Below are positions 1 to 8,135 of a stretch of DNA of 64,000 nt, one piece after another. The notes beneath the pieces were generated by a model. The model had not been told where the DNA came from. It searched no databases and worked only from the letters and a program-made list of their open reading frames with translations. Each line of letters starts with the position of its first letter. The first letter of the stretch is position 1. Location: positions 124,001-188,000 of the forward strand of contig NZ_BMDJ01000006.1 in assembly GCF_014635725.1 (NCBI RefSeq), read 5' to 3'. Source of the DNA: Pedobacter mendelii (GTDB lineage: Bacteria; Bacteroidota; Bacteroidia; Sphingobacteriales; Sphingobacteriaceae). Position numbers and translations under genes: made by a program.

Positions 1-669
1 TATAATTTAGATATTTTATTGGGTCTCCCAGAAGATACCGAAGTTAAAATTGCTGATCCCAATGCAGGTTTAAAAACAGCAGGTTCGTTAGGAGAATATA
101 TCACCGAAGCAATGGTAAATCGCCAGGAATTAAAACAACTTGATGTGCAAAATAAAGTTGCCGATTATAACATAAAAACAATCAAAGCAAATACTTTGCC
201 TACTGTAGGTGTTGGCGCAAATTTATATTACATCAACCCAAGTGGTAATTTCATTCCACCAGCAAATCAATATTTAATGCCTGTTACTTTAGGCGCAACT
301 GTTAGCTGGAACATTGCAAGCTTATGGACCAACAGAAACAAAGTGAGTGAGGCGAAGATTCAGCAAAGCGAAATAACCATTCAGAAAGATATCTTATCAG
401 ATAATGTAAAAACGGATATTAATAAAAACTTTCAGAATTATCAGGTGGCGATGAATAAGATTCAGGTTTTGGAAACTTCAATTGCTCAGGCAATTGAGAA
501 TGACAAATTATTAGCATCAAAATATAAAAACAACGTAGCCTCAGTAACGGATAGAATTGATGCCGAAACTTTATTATACCAGGCAAAAATAAATTTAGAA
601 ATAGCTAAGGCAGATGCAGGTTTAGCTTATTACACATTACTAAAATCAACAGGAAAAATAACGCAATAA
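1..669 (+). CDS. TolC-family outer membrane efflux protein, 5'-truncated by window edge
   Basis: The frame is open from base 1 to a TAA at 667-669 (222 residues), so this is only the C-terminal part of the protein. The visible part is a long alpha-helical, Gln/Asn/Lys-rich repeat of the outer-membrane efflux (OEP) type, with a short beta-like stretch around TLPTVGVGANLYY and a late helix of the form ETLLYQAKINLEIAKADAG. Such proteins form the outer-membrane and periplasmic channel of tripartite exporters. It lies 8 bp before an HlyD-like gene and an EmrB-like gene, so it is probably the exit duct of that pump. The family assignment is firm. The true start and any lipoprotein signal lie outside the window. 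Confidence 0.88.
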   Translation, partial: YNLDILLGLPEDTEVKIADPNAGLKTAGSLGEYITEAMVNRQELKQLDVQNKVADYNIKTIKANTLPTVGVGANLYYINPSGNFIPPANQYLMPVTLGATVSWNIASLWTNRNKVSEAKIQQSEITIQKDILSDNVKTDINKNFQNYQVAMNKIQVLETSIAQAIENDKLLASKYKNNVASVTDRIDAETLLYQAKINLEIAKADAGLAYYTLLKSTGKITQ

Positions 670-677
670 ATACAGCA

Positions 678-1715
678 ATGACAACTGAAAATAAAAAAAA
701 GAGCAAGGTAGTACCCATCATTTTAGGTATTTTACTAATAATAGGTATCGTTTTTGGTATCACAGAGTGGAATTATTTTAGCAAGCACGTAGATACAGAT
801 GATGCACAGATTGATGGAGATATCAGCCCGGTTGTTGCTCGTGTTGGTGGTTATGTAAAAGATATTAGTTTCGAAGAAAATACGCATGTAAGCGAAGGTC
901 AGGTTTTAGTGAAGCTAGATGATAGCGACTTTAAGGTAAAATTAGAACAAGCGCAATCCGGACAAAAAGGAGCAAGTGCGGGAGTTGGCGTTGCTGAATC
1001 CCAAATAATTGCAACACAAGCAAATACAAGTACTGCAAAAGCAAATGTTGCAGCAGCCAGAGTTAAATTAAACTTAGCCAATAAAGATTATGCTCGTTAT
1101 GCTAACTTGGTAAAAGACGGTTCAATTACGCAACAATCATTTGATCAGGCTAAAGCAACACAAGAGTCGGCTCAAGCTGCATATCAGGCTGCTCAGGATC
1201 AATACACAGCTGCAGTTAAACAGGTTGGTACAACTCAATCTCAATTAGCAGTAAGCAGTAACGTAATTAGTCAACGCCAAAGCGATATCGATTTTGCTAA
1301 ACTTCAATTATCATACACAGATATAAAAGCACCAGCAAATGGAATTGTATCTAAAAAGAATATTCAAAAAGGACAATTGGTTCAGGCTGGGCAATCCTTA
1401 TTCTCTATTGTTAATGATGGAAGTATATATGTAACAGCAAATTTTAAAGAAACTCAATTGGAGAAAATAAAAACTGGCTCTAAAGTAGAAATCGAAGTTG
1501 ATGCTTATCCTGATGAAAAAATTCAAGGTGAAGTTTATAATTTTTCTCCGATTACAGGTGCAAAAGGTTCTTTATTGCCACCAGATAATGCTACAGGTAA
1601 CTTTGTAAAAGTTGTTCAACGTATTCCAGTAAAAATCAAAATCCATCCATCAAAAGAAATGCTTGCTAAACTGCGCCCTGGAATGAGTGTAAAAGCATCA
1701 GTTTCTACTAAATAA
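678..1715 (+). CDS. HlyD/EmrA-family membrane fusion protein
   Basis: This 345-residue periplasmic adaptor links an inner-membrane transporter to TolC. There is one N-terminal membrane anchor (about residues 13-32). It is followed by the family signature DTDDAQIDGDISPV, a first half of the biotinyl-lipoyl-like domain (VGGYVKDI...VLVKLDDSDF), an Ala/Gln-rich alpha-helical hairpin (about residues 95-205) and the returning half (LSYTDIKAPANGIVS). The C-terminal beta-barrel contains RPGMSVKASV. Length and order match EmrA/VceA proteins. It sits between the TolC-like gene and the MFS gene with gaps of 8 and 7 bp, so the three are almost certainly one operon. The substrate cannot be read from the sequence. 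Confidence 0.93.
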   Translation: MTTENKKKSKVVPIILGILLIIGIVFGITEWNYFSKHVDTDDAQIDGDISPVVARVGGYVKDISFEENTHVSEGQVLVKLDDSDFKVKLEQAQSGQKGASAGVGVAESQIIATQANTSTAKANVAAARVKLNLANKDYARYANLVKDGSITQQSFDQAKATQESAQAAYQAAQDQYTAAVKQVGTTQSQLAVSSNVISQRQSDIDFAKLQLSYTDIKAPANGIVSKKNIQKGQLVQAGQSLFSIVNDGSIYVTANFKETQLEKIKTGSKVEIEVDAYPDEKIQGEVYNFSPITGAKGSLLPPDNATGNFVKVVQRIPVKIKIHPSKEMLAKLRPGMSVKASVSTK

Positions 1716-1722
1716 TATTAAA

Positions 1723-3270
1723 ATGGCCGAAGTAGGTTTAAAAAAATGGATTATTACTTTTACGGTAATCACAGCCTCTCTTTTAGAGCTGATTGATACA
1801 ACCATCGTAAACGTAGCTATTCCGCAAATACAAGGAAATCTGGGCGCAACCCTTGAGGATGTGGCTTGGTTATCTACTGGTTATGCGGTTGCGAATGTTA
1901 TCATCCTGCCAATGTCGGGTTGGTTAGGTAGTCGTTTCGGGCGTAAAAATTATTTCTTAACCTCCATTATCGTTTTTACCCTTGTCTCATTTTTGTGTGG
2001 AAACGCAACCTCTTTAAATGAGTTAATTTTATTTAGGATTATACAAGGTTTAGCCGGTGGCGGTTTAATATCAACAGCACAGGCTATTTTAATAGAAACC
2101 TGGCCTCGTGAAGATGTGGGTATTGCAACAGCACTATTTGGTTTGGGTGCGGTTGTAGGACCAACAGTTGGACCAACCATTGGTGGTTATATTTTAGAAA
2201 TAGCAGATTGGCCTTGGATTTTCTATGTAAATATTCCCGTCGGAATACTCGCCGCATACTGTACCATAACTTTTATTCGAGAGACACCAAAAGATGGGAA
2301 AGGAAAACCTGTTGACTGGTGGGGAATTGGTTTACTGGCTGTGGCGGTTGGAAGTTTACAAACCTTATTAGAAAAGGGAGAAAGTGAAGACTGGTTCTCT
2401 ACACCATATATTGTAGCATTAGCTGTAGCATCTGTTTTTGGTTTATTGTTATTTATTTGGCGAGAAACAAGCACCGAATTCCCAATTGTTAATCTTCGGA
2501 TTATGAAAAAACGAAGTTTCTCTATCGGGATGTTTACTTCCTTTATTTTAGGATTTGGATTATATGGTTCTGTATTTGTTTTCCCGGTTTTTGCGCAAAA
2601 TCTTTTAGGTTTTACGCCTCTGCAAACTGGAAAGCTATTTATTGCAGGCGGTATTTGTACCATTTCCATGATGCCATTTATTGGTATTATGCTAAAAAAA
2701 GGGGTGCCTGCGCAATTTATGGCTACAGGAGGAATGTTTTTATTCTTTGTTTTTTGTTGGATGCTGAGTAAATCAACACTAGCTTCTGGAACGGGCGATT
2801 TCTTTTGGCCATTAGTAATCAGAGGGTTTGGAATGGCTTTGCTTTTCGTACCACTAACAACACTTGCCATGCAGGATTTAACAGGGCCAGAAATTGGGCA
2901 AGGTTCGGGATTGAATAACATGAGCAGGCAGTTGGGCGGTTCTTTTGGTATAGCTGCTTTAACAACATTAATTCACCTTCGTGCAGGTTTCCATAGAAGT
3001 AATTTATTAACCAACATCAACGAATATAATCCTGCGTTTACTCAAAAATTAAGCGGCCTGATTCAGAATTTTATGTCCCGGGGTTCATCATTTGTAGATG
3101 CGAAATTAATGGCCATGAAGGCGATCGAGGGGTCATTAATTAAACAAACCATGCTATTAACTTACAATGATGCTTATTGGGTTGCCGGATTGATTATGCT
3201 GTTTTCAATTCCGTTACTATATCTGCAAAAGTTTAAGAAAAATGCAAATATTGTTACCGATGCACATTAG
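1723..3270 (+). CDS. MFS drug:H+ antiporter, DHA2 (EmrB/QacA) family
   Basis: This 515-residue inner-membrane protein has about 14 predicted hydrophobic segments, as in DHA2 transporters. Visible signatures are ELIDTTIVNVAIP in helix 1 (motif D1), GWLGSRFGRKNYF (motif A, about residues 65-77) and GLGAVVGPTVGPTIGG (antiporter motif C, about 141-156). It probably expels hydrophobic drugs or host/plant compounds through the adjacent HlyD-like adaptor and TolC-like channel. It is the last gene of the operon. The next 600 bp hold two tandem repeats and a terminator. A long open frame on the opposite strand at 2223-2921 is only a codon-bias shadow of this gene. Confidence 0.94.
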   Translation: MAEVGLKKWIITFTVITASLLELIDTTIVNVAIPQIQGNLGATLEDVAWLSTGYAVANVIILPMSGWLGSRFGRKNYFLTSIIVFTLVSFLCGNATSLNELILFRIIQGLAGGGLISTAQAILIETWPREDVGIATALFGLGAVVGPTVGPTIGGYILEIADWPWIFYVNIPVGILAAYCTITFIRETPKDGKGKPVDWWGIGLLAVAVGSLQTLLEKGESEDWFSTPYIVALAVASVFGLLLFIWRETSTEFPIVNLRIMKKRSFSIGMFTSFILGFGLYGSVFVFPVFAQNLLGFTPLQTGKLFIAGGICTISMMPFIGIMLKKGVPAQFMATGGMFLFFVFCWMLSKSTLASGTGDFFWPLVIRGFGMALLFVPLTTLAMQDLTGPEIGQGSGLNNMSRQLGGSFGIAALTTLIHLRAGFHRSNLLTNINEYNPAFTQKLSGLIQNFMSRGSSFVDAKLMAMKAIEGSLIKQTMLLTYNDAYWVAGLIMLFSIPLLYLQKFKKNANIVTDAH

Positions 3271-3457
3271 GAGCCTCAACCTGTGAAAGTTTTCAGTTTG
3301 GCTTATTTTAAGCGCTCCCTCTCCTGAAGAGAGAGATTTAGCAGATAGTGTTTTTAACCCATTGGCTTAAAATAACCAAATCAAAGCGATTGATCACAAA
3401 ATTCGATATCCTTCTGCCTCAAAGTCCTCCCTTCTGGGGAGGATTTAGGTGGGGCTT
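3271..3457. repeat. 187-bp intergenic repeat, copy 1
   Basis: This copy starts immediately after the MFS stop codon. It recurs at 3463-3649 with only a few mismatches (start-to-start distance 192 bp). Each copy contains a 7-bp GC-rich hairpin, TCCTCCC-ttctg-GGGAGGA, and a smaller one, CTCTC-ctgaa-GAGAG. There is no open reading frame. Fragments resembling the hairpin segment also occur near 8449-8480, so it looks like a dispersed REP-like element rather than a gene. Confidence 0.85.
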
Positions 3458-3462
3458 AAAAA

Positions 3463-3649
3463 GAGCCTCAACCTGTGAAAGTTTTCAGTTTGGCTTATTT
3501 TAAGCGCTCCCTCTCCTGAAGAGAGGAATTTAGCAGATAGTGGTTTTAACCCAATGGGTTAAAATTACCAAATCAAAGCGATTGATCACAAAATTCGATA
3601 TCCTTCTGCCTTAAAGTCCTCCCTTCTGGGGAGGATTTAGGTGGGGCTA
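3463..3649. repeat. 187-bp intergenic repeat, copy 2
   Basis: Second tandem copy of the element at 3271-3457, with the same two internal hairpins. The few differences (for example gagagagat versus gagaggaat, and attggctt versus atgggtta) show it is not a very recent duplication. A terminator follows at 3668. From there to ppc at 3888 the DNA is AT-rich and I see no gene in it. Confidence 0.85.
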
Positions 3650-3667
3650 AGTAGGGCTAAACAAAAA

Positions 3668-3699
3668 CAGCCGGTGTATTTTATTACATCGGCTGTTTT
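3668..3699 (+). terminator. Rho-independent terminator after the efflux operon
   Basis: An 11-bp stem, CAGCCGGTGTA / TACATCGGCTG with one G-T wobble, has a 6-nt loop and is followed by TTTTA. The A-run on its left side would let it act in both directions. It is probably the end of the tripartite efflux transcript and insulates ppc. Confidence 0.8.
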
Positions 3700-3887
3700 A
3701 ACCCAAAAAATTAACAATCAATGCAAAGCCCTTAAACATTGCAAATGTTCTTACTTAACTATCAAATAGCCAAATAAGATTCTAAAATTAAATTTTATTC
3801 TGCAATTATCCAAATTGTAAGCTCTAGAATTTTAATACCTTATGCATTTTTTGTAGTATTACGCTATACAAAACCATTGCTTAAGCT

Positions 3888-6473
3888 ATGCCTAAACTTC
3901 GTTTAACTACACAACGTGAATCCATTTTCAATAATGAGGTTATCTCAAAGTTCGAACTCTTTAACAGTTTGTTTTTAACACTTCCTTTTTATAAAATTAA
4001 AGATACCGGAACTTTATTGCCATTATTTTTTAAAAGCTGCGAAGATGGCATCGCAAACGGACAAAAGCCTGCTCAAATTATAGAGGAGTTTTTCGCCAAA
4101 TTTACAAGCTATACCGATCGTAAGGATATAATAGACTTGCTATTTCGATTCATTCAATACATAGAGCGTCAGGTTGTGCTTTTTGATGCTGTAGAAGATG
4201 CCTCTTTTAATAAGTTAAATACTACAGATGAGCAGAGTACGCTGGCTTTTATTTTAAAAAAGAATGCGGAAAATAAACCAATGCTAGCTAAAATTGAAAA
4301 GCTAATTGATGAACTTTCCCTTCGTTTGGTTTTAACAGCGCATCCAACCCAGTTTTACCCTGGAAGTGTTTTAGCCATTATAACCGATTTAACAAAAGCC
4401 ATCAGAGCGAATGACATTACTTCGATGAATTCGCTATTACAACAACTAGGTAAAACACCATTTTTTAACAAAAAATCGCCAACACCTGTTGATGAAGCTT
4501 TAAATTTAGCATGGTTTTTAGAAAATACTTTTTACTTTGCTGCGGCAAATATTCAGGAAGAAATAGACCAAAATTTAGATGAATATAACCTGGAAACTAA
4601 AAAGATTTTAGAATTGGGTTTCTGGCCAGGTGGTGATAGAGATGGTAATCCAAATATCCATGCAGACACAACCTTAGAAGTTTCTAAAATGTTGCGCCAA
4701 ATTCTTTTCCGTTGCTACTATCGCGATTTTAGAATAATTAAACGCCGCATTACGTTTAGAGGTGTGGAAGAAAATATCGCCATTTTACACGATGTATTGT
4801 ACAAAAATGCTTTCGACCAAACCTGCGAACTACATGATATTTCTAATGAACTAAGGGAAAACCTGAACAAAATAAAAGAAACCTTGCTAACAGAGCATGA
4901 TGGTTTATTTGTGGATTTAGTGAACGATTTAATTCGTAAGGTTGATTTATATGGCAATTATTTTGCTTCATTGGATATCCGTCAGGATAGCCGCGTGTTG
5001 AGAAGTGTTCATGCTTACTGCCGCCAGAATAAGCCAATTTCTTCTTTATATCCTACAGATTATGATAAGCTTTCTGAAATCGAAAAAATAAAATTGATTT
5101 CATTCAAAGAGGCAACACCTATTTATGCAACCGAAGCGGATGATTTAATTGATGATACAATACAAACAATTAAAGAAATTAGAGGTATTCAAAAACGTAA
5201 TGGAGAAAAAGCCTGCCACAGATTTATTATCAGTAATTGCCAGCAGGCAAGCGATATTTTACAATTAATCGAGCTTTTCCTTTGGAATGGTTGGAGCAAA
5301 GATTCGCTTACCGTAGATTTTGTGCCACTTTTCGAAACCGTTAACGATTTAAAAGGCGCTGCAGCAATTATGGATATACTATACAGCAATCCTTTTTACA
5401 AAGCACACTTAGCAAGTCGTGGAAACAAACAAGACATTATGCTTGGCTATTCTGATAGCACAAAAGATGGCGGTTATTTAATGGCAAACTGGTCTATTTT
5501 TAATGGCAAAACTTCGCTTTCGGCAGTAGCTAAGAAACACAACATACAATTGGCGTTCTTCGATGGCCGCGGTGGTCCGCCAGCTCGCGGAGGAGGTAAA
5601 ACGCATCGTTTTTATGCATCAATGGGGAAAGAAATTGCAAATAAAAACATGCAATTAACCGTTCAAGGCCAAACCATCAGTTCTCAATATGGTTCGGTAG
5701 AAAGTGCAGAATTTAATATCGAGCAGCTTATCAACGCTGGAATTTCATCTGGATTAAAAGAGAAACACAATATCCTTTTAGATGCGGATAATAAAGCTTT
5801 ACTCGATGAAATGGCAGAAGAAAGTTATAAAGCTTTTGTAGATTTACGTGAGCATCCGCTATTTGTAAGTTATCTAGAGAAGCTTTCTCCCTTGAAATTA
5901 TTGTCTCAAGCAAACATTAGCAGTAGACCGGTAAAAAGAAATGGCGGGGGAGAAATGAAGTTAGAAGATTTAAGAGCCATTAGCTTTGTTACAGCATGGA
6001 GTATGTTAAAACAAAATGTTCCGGGTTTTTACGGAATGGGGAAAGCTTTAAAAAGTCAGGAAAAAGCTGGCAACTGGGATAAAGTTGTTAAGGTTTACGA
6101 AGACTCTGATTATTTAAGAACAATTGTTGATAACTGTATGATGAGTATGAGCAAATCAGACTTTGTTATTACGGCGCATTTGGCCAGTGACCCTGAATTT
6201 GGTGTTTTCTGGACTCAATTACATAACGAATTCGAATTGACTAAAGAGATGCTCTTAAAATTATCCGGCCAGCCAACTTTAATGGCAAACTATCCGGTAG
6301 ATAAGAAATCAATCGCCACACGCGAACGAATTATTTTGCCACTGGTGTTAATTCAGCATTTCGCTTTAGAAAAACTGCAGCACGATCAGGATGAAAAAGT
6401 TCAATATGCTTTAGAGAAACTTGCCGTGAGAACGGTGTTTGGTATTGTGAACGCTGGTAGAAATTTGGCGTAA
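3888..6473 (+). CDS. ppc: Phosphoenolpyruvate carboxylase
   Basis: This cytoplasmic anaplerotic enzyme converts PEP and bicarbonate to oxaloacetate and phosphate. The 861-residue length is normal. Signature sites are present: VLTAHPTQ (catalytic His, about residue 152), FWPGGDRDGNPN (about 245), GYSDSTKDGG (about 520) and the mobile phosphate loop GRGGPPARGGG (about 560). Two things differ from the proteobacterial enzyme. The loop reads PPARGGGKTHRF rather than the usual GRGG(T/S)xGRGG form, and the C-terminus ends GRNLA instead of the usual QNTG. Such divergence is probably normal in the Bacteroidota branch. It is a single gene with its own terminator at 6528. Confidence 0.95.
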   Translation: MPKLRLTTQRESIFNNEVISKFELFNSLFLTLPFYKIKDTGTLLPLFFKSCEDGIANGQKPAQIIEEFFAKFTSYTDRKDIIDLLFRFIQYIERQVVLFDAVEDASFNKLNTTDEQSTLAFILKKNAENKPMLAKIEKLIDELSLRLVLTAHPTQFYPGSVLAIITDLTKAIRANDITSMNSLLQQLGKTPFFNKKSPTPVDEALNLAWFLENTFYFAAANIQEEIDQNLDEYNLETKKILELGFWPGGDRDGNPNIHADTTLEVSKMLRQILFRCYYRDFRIIKRRITFRGVEENIAILHDVLYKNAFDQTCELHDISNELRENLNKIKETLLTEHDGLFVDLVNDLIRKVDLYGNYFASLDIRQDSRVLRSVHAYCRQNKPISSLYPTDYDKLSEIEKIKLISFKEATPIYATEADDLIDDTIQTIKEIRGIQKRNGEKACHRFIISNCQQASDILQLIELFLWNGWSKDSLTVDFVPLFETVNDLKGAAAIMDILYSNPFYKAHLASRGNKQDIMLGYSDSTKDGGYLMANWSIFNGKTSLSAVAKKHNIQLAFFDGRGGPPARGGGKTHRFYASMGKEIANKNMQLTVQGQTISSQYGSVESAEFNIEQLINAGISSGLKEKHNILLDADNKALLDEMAEESYKAFVDLREHPLFVSYLEKLSPLKLLSQANISSRPVKRNGGGEMKLEDLRAISFVTAWSMLKQNVPGFYGMGKALKSQEKAGNWDKVVKVYEDSDYLRTIVDNCMMSMSKSDFVITAHLASDPEFGVFWTQLHNEFELTKEMLLKLSGQPTLMANYPVDKKSIATRERIILPLVLIQHFALEKLQHDQDEKVQYALEKLAVRTVFGIVNAGRNLA

Positions 6474-6527
6474 TTTTTACAACAAACCTCGTAGGTTTTG
6501 AAAACATACAAGGTTTAATTTATATTC

Positions 6528-6557
6528 AAGGCTTGTGGAAACACAAGCCTTTTTTGT
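6528..6557 (+). terminator. Rho-independent terminator of ppc
   Basis: A perfect 10-bp stem, AAGGCTTGTG / CACAAGCCTT, closes a GAAA tetraloop and is followed by a run of six T. It lies 55 bp after the ppc stop codon and is a textbook intrinsic terminator. Confidence 0.92.
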
Positions 6558-6559
6558 TT

Positions 6560-6764
6560 GCAGATTTGTTATTTTGAATGAGAGGAATACCTTAAAAAAA
6601 TCTACCATATAAAGCATTTAAGAAAAATAAGTCCAACGCTTAATCTTCAATTTCTTATATGGTTAAAACTGATATACATCATTGCGAGGTAAGAATCAAT
6701 CTCTCTAAATAGATTGTTTCAGCAGCTGAGAAATCGGCTTAAGCAATGACGAAAACCCATAAAA
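6560..6764. repeat. Gene-free stretch with REP-like imperfect palindrome
   Basis: There is no gene here. At 6679-6749 a TCATTGC...GCAATGA inverted pair encloses smaller inverted repeats (CAATCT...AGATTG). The same type of element, with TTGCGA/TCGCAA ends, is seen at 42447-42530. It resembles the dispersed palindromic intergenic elements common in Pedobacter-type genomes. Family membership is inferred from form and not from a search. Confidence 0.5.
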
Positions 6765-6840
6765 AAATCCCTTGCGGTTTAGACTGCTCCCAAAAAGTTA
6801 GATACTTTTTGGGAGCAGTCTAAATTTCTAAAAGGGATTT
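6765..6840. terminator. Nested long hairpin between convergent genes
   Basis: An outer 9-bp stem, AAATCCCTT (6765-6773) / AAGGGATTT (6832-6840), contains a perfect 21-bp inverted repeat (6778-6798 and 6804-6824) with a 5-nt loop. It lies between ppc (plus) and the thioredoxin operon (minus). It probably serves as that operon's terminator. The inner arm, with the core CTGCTCCCAAAAAGTT, looks like terminal repeats of IS3/IS150-type elements placed back to back. Confidence 0.6.
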
Positions 6841-6875
6841 ATATTTTAATAAAGCCAAATTAAAGCTTCAAACAG

Positions 6876-7124
6876 TTATCTATCAATCGATCCCATCACT
6901 TTTTGGCCAAATGCATTAAGCGCATCCTTTTCGGCAGCGCCATCGCTTACCATTTGATGCACTTCAAGTGCACCGCAAATATTGGTAATCATTTCGCCTG
7001 CAACATCAACCTCGTGTTCGCTAATACCTCTAAACTCGCAAAAAGCCTCTAAAACTTCTAGCGTTGTTTCCAACTGCTCAGGAGTCGTATTTTGAAATAA
7101 CTGTCTTATAACCGGAATCTTCAT
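6876..7124 (-). CDS. Small DUF6952-type protein of the thioredoxin operon
   Basis: This 82-residue acidic soluble protein has no signal peptide. It has a predominantly helical pattern (TPEQLETTLEVLEAFCEFRG) and two conserved-looking Cys residues, at about positions 28 and 50. I recall this pattern as DUF6952, found next to thioredoxin and peroxiredoxin in Bacteroidota; its function is unknown. Its ATG overlaps the thioredoxin stop codon by one base, so it is translationally coupled to it. The context suggests a role in peroxide reduction or thiol homeostasis, but nothing in the sequence proves it. Confidence 0.8.
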   Translation of the reverse strand: MKIPVIRQLFQNTTPEQLETTLEVLEAFCEFRGISEHEVDVAGEMITNICGALEVHQMVSDGAAEKDALNAFGQKVMGSIDR

Positions 7125-7432
7125 TACTTTATCTTGTTAAATAGTTCGATTAAACCTTCCGCTTTGTTGGTTTGCACCTGGTCTACCAAAGCACCACCTT
7201 CAAAAGCTGCAAAAGTTGGCAAATTATCAACATTTGCAAATTTGCGTGAGTTCGGAAGTTTCTCGGCATCAACAATTAAGAAAGCTACATCTTCATTTTC
7301 AGCAGCCAATTTTTTAAACTTTGGTTTCATGATTCGGCAGTTACCGCACCAAGATGCAGCGTACTGAACCATAACCTTAGAGTTATCGGCTAAATATTGT
7401 TGAAGATTATCTTCTGTTAATTCTAAAAACAT
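7124..7432 (-). CDS. Thioredoxin-family protein
   Basis: This 102-residue thioredoxin fold is cytoplasmic and has no signal peptide. The active site is WCGNCRIMKP (CxxC at about residues 29-32). The usual CGPC is replaced by CGNC, which would shift the redox potential compared with classical Trx. The cis-Pro loop is visible as NLPTF. It lies 14 bp downstream of the peroxiredoxin gene and overlaps the next gene by one base. The obvious inference is that it recycles that peroxiredoxin. Confidence 0.9.
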   Translation of the reverse strand: MFLELTEDNLQQYLADNSKVMVQYAASWCGNCRIMKPKFKKLAAENEDVAFLIVDAEKLPNSRKFANVDNLPTFAAFEGGALVDQVQTNKAEGLIELFNKIK

Positions 7433-7446
7433 ACCGTTTTATTTAA

Positions 7447-8079
7447 TTAGTTAGCAGCTAAATATTCAGCAACACCAGTTCTGTTTGCGCTCATTGCTTC
7501 TTTTCCCTCTTCCCAGTTTGCAGGACAAACTTCACCATGTTTTTGAACGTGAGCATAAGCATCAATTAAACGCAAATATTCTTTAACGTTTCTACCTAAT
7601 GGCATATCGTTTACACTTTCGTGGAAAACTTTCCCGGTTTCATCAATTAAATAAGTAGCTCTGAAAGAAACATTCGAACCTGAAAAAGATTCGTTTCCTT
7701 CTTCATCGTAGTTAACTTCCTGGTCTAAAATATCTAAAATACCTGATAATTGTCTGTGCGTATCAGCTAAAATTGGATAAGTAACTCCTTCAATACCCCC
7801 ATTATCTTTTGGTGTGTTTAACCATGCAAAATGAACTTCGTTAGTATCACAAGATGCGCCGATTACGATTGTATTTCTTTGTTCGAACTCTGGTAAAGCG
7901 GCTTGAAAGGCATGTAATTCTGTAGGGCAAACGAAAGTAAAATCTTTTGGATACCAGAATAACAATACTTTGCTATTCTTATTTACAGCCTCTTCAAATA
8001 CATTGATTTTCAAGTCATCGCCCATGTCTGACATTGCATCAACACTTACACTCGGGAATTTTTTGCCTACTATTGCCAT
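7447..8079 (-). CDS. Typical 2-Cys peroxiredoxin (AhpC/TSA family)
   Basis: This enzyme reduces H2O2 and organic peroxides with thiol electrons. It has 210 residues. The peroxidatic Cys is in FTFVCPTELHAF (about residue 49) and the resolving Cys is in EVCPANW (about residue 170). It lacks the C-terminal extension of some eukaryotic forms. The frame is open up to 8124, but the canonical promoter at 8105-8135 would lie inside that extension. The ATG at 8079 starts the normal family N-terminus MAIVGKKFPSV, so I use it. It is the first gene of the three-gene operon with thioredoxin and the DUF6952-type protein. No OxyR-like site was recognised. Confidence 0.94.
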   Translation of the reverse strand: MAIVGKKFPSVSVDAMSDMGDDLKINVFEEAVNKNSKVLLFWYPKDFTFVCPTELHAFQAALPEFEQRNTIVIGASCDTNEVHFAWLNTPKDNGGIEGVTYPILADTHRQLSGILDILDQEVNYDEEGNESFSGSNVSFRATYLIDETGKVFHESVNDMPLGRNVKEYLRLIDAYAHVQKHGEVCPANWEEGKEAMSANRTGVAEYLAAN

Positions 8080-8104
8080 AATTTTTGTCTTTAATTCTAT
8101 GCTG

Positions 8105-8135
8105 CAAAGGTACGGAGAAATCACTTCCCAATCAA
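8105..8135 (-). promoter_or_regulatory. Bacteroidota-type promoter of the peroxiredoxin operon
   Basis: On the minus strand the -7 element TACCTTTG (8105-8112) has a TTG -33 element at 8133-8135, with a 20-bp spacer. The expected transcript start is about 20 bp before the ATG at 8079. This fixes the start codon choice. Confidence 0.75.

Noticed and set aside
2223..2921. Long (232-codon) open frame on the minus strand inside the EmrB-like gene
   Set aside because: It is antisense to a well-supported MFS gene and is Pro/Lys/Asn-rich without any family likeness. It is a shadow of codon usage.
678..3270. EmrA/EmrB-like genes as the exporter of the double-glycine peptide
   Set aside because: These are MFS-based drug pumps without a C39 peptidase domain, and they lie 25 kb away. 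Double-glycine peptides need a peptidase-containing ABC exporter.
3271..3649. Possible CRISPR array
   Set aside because: Only two copies of a long (187-bp) unit with a 5-bp gap and no short regularly spaced repeats or cas genes. It is a dispersed repeat.
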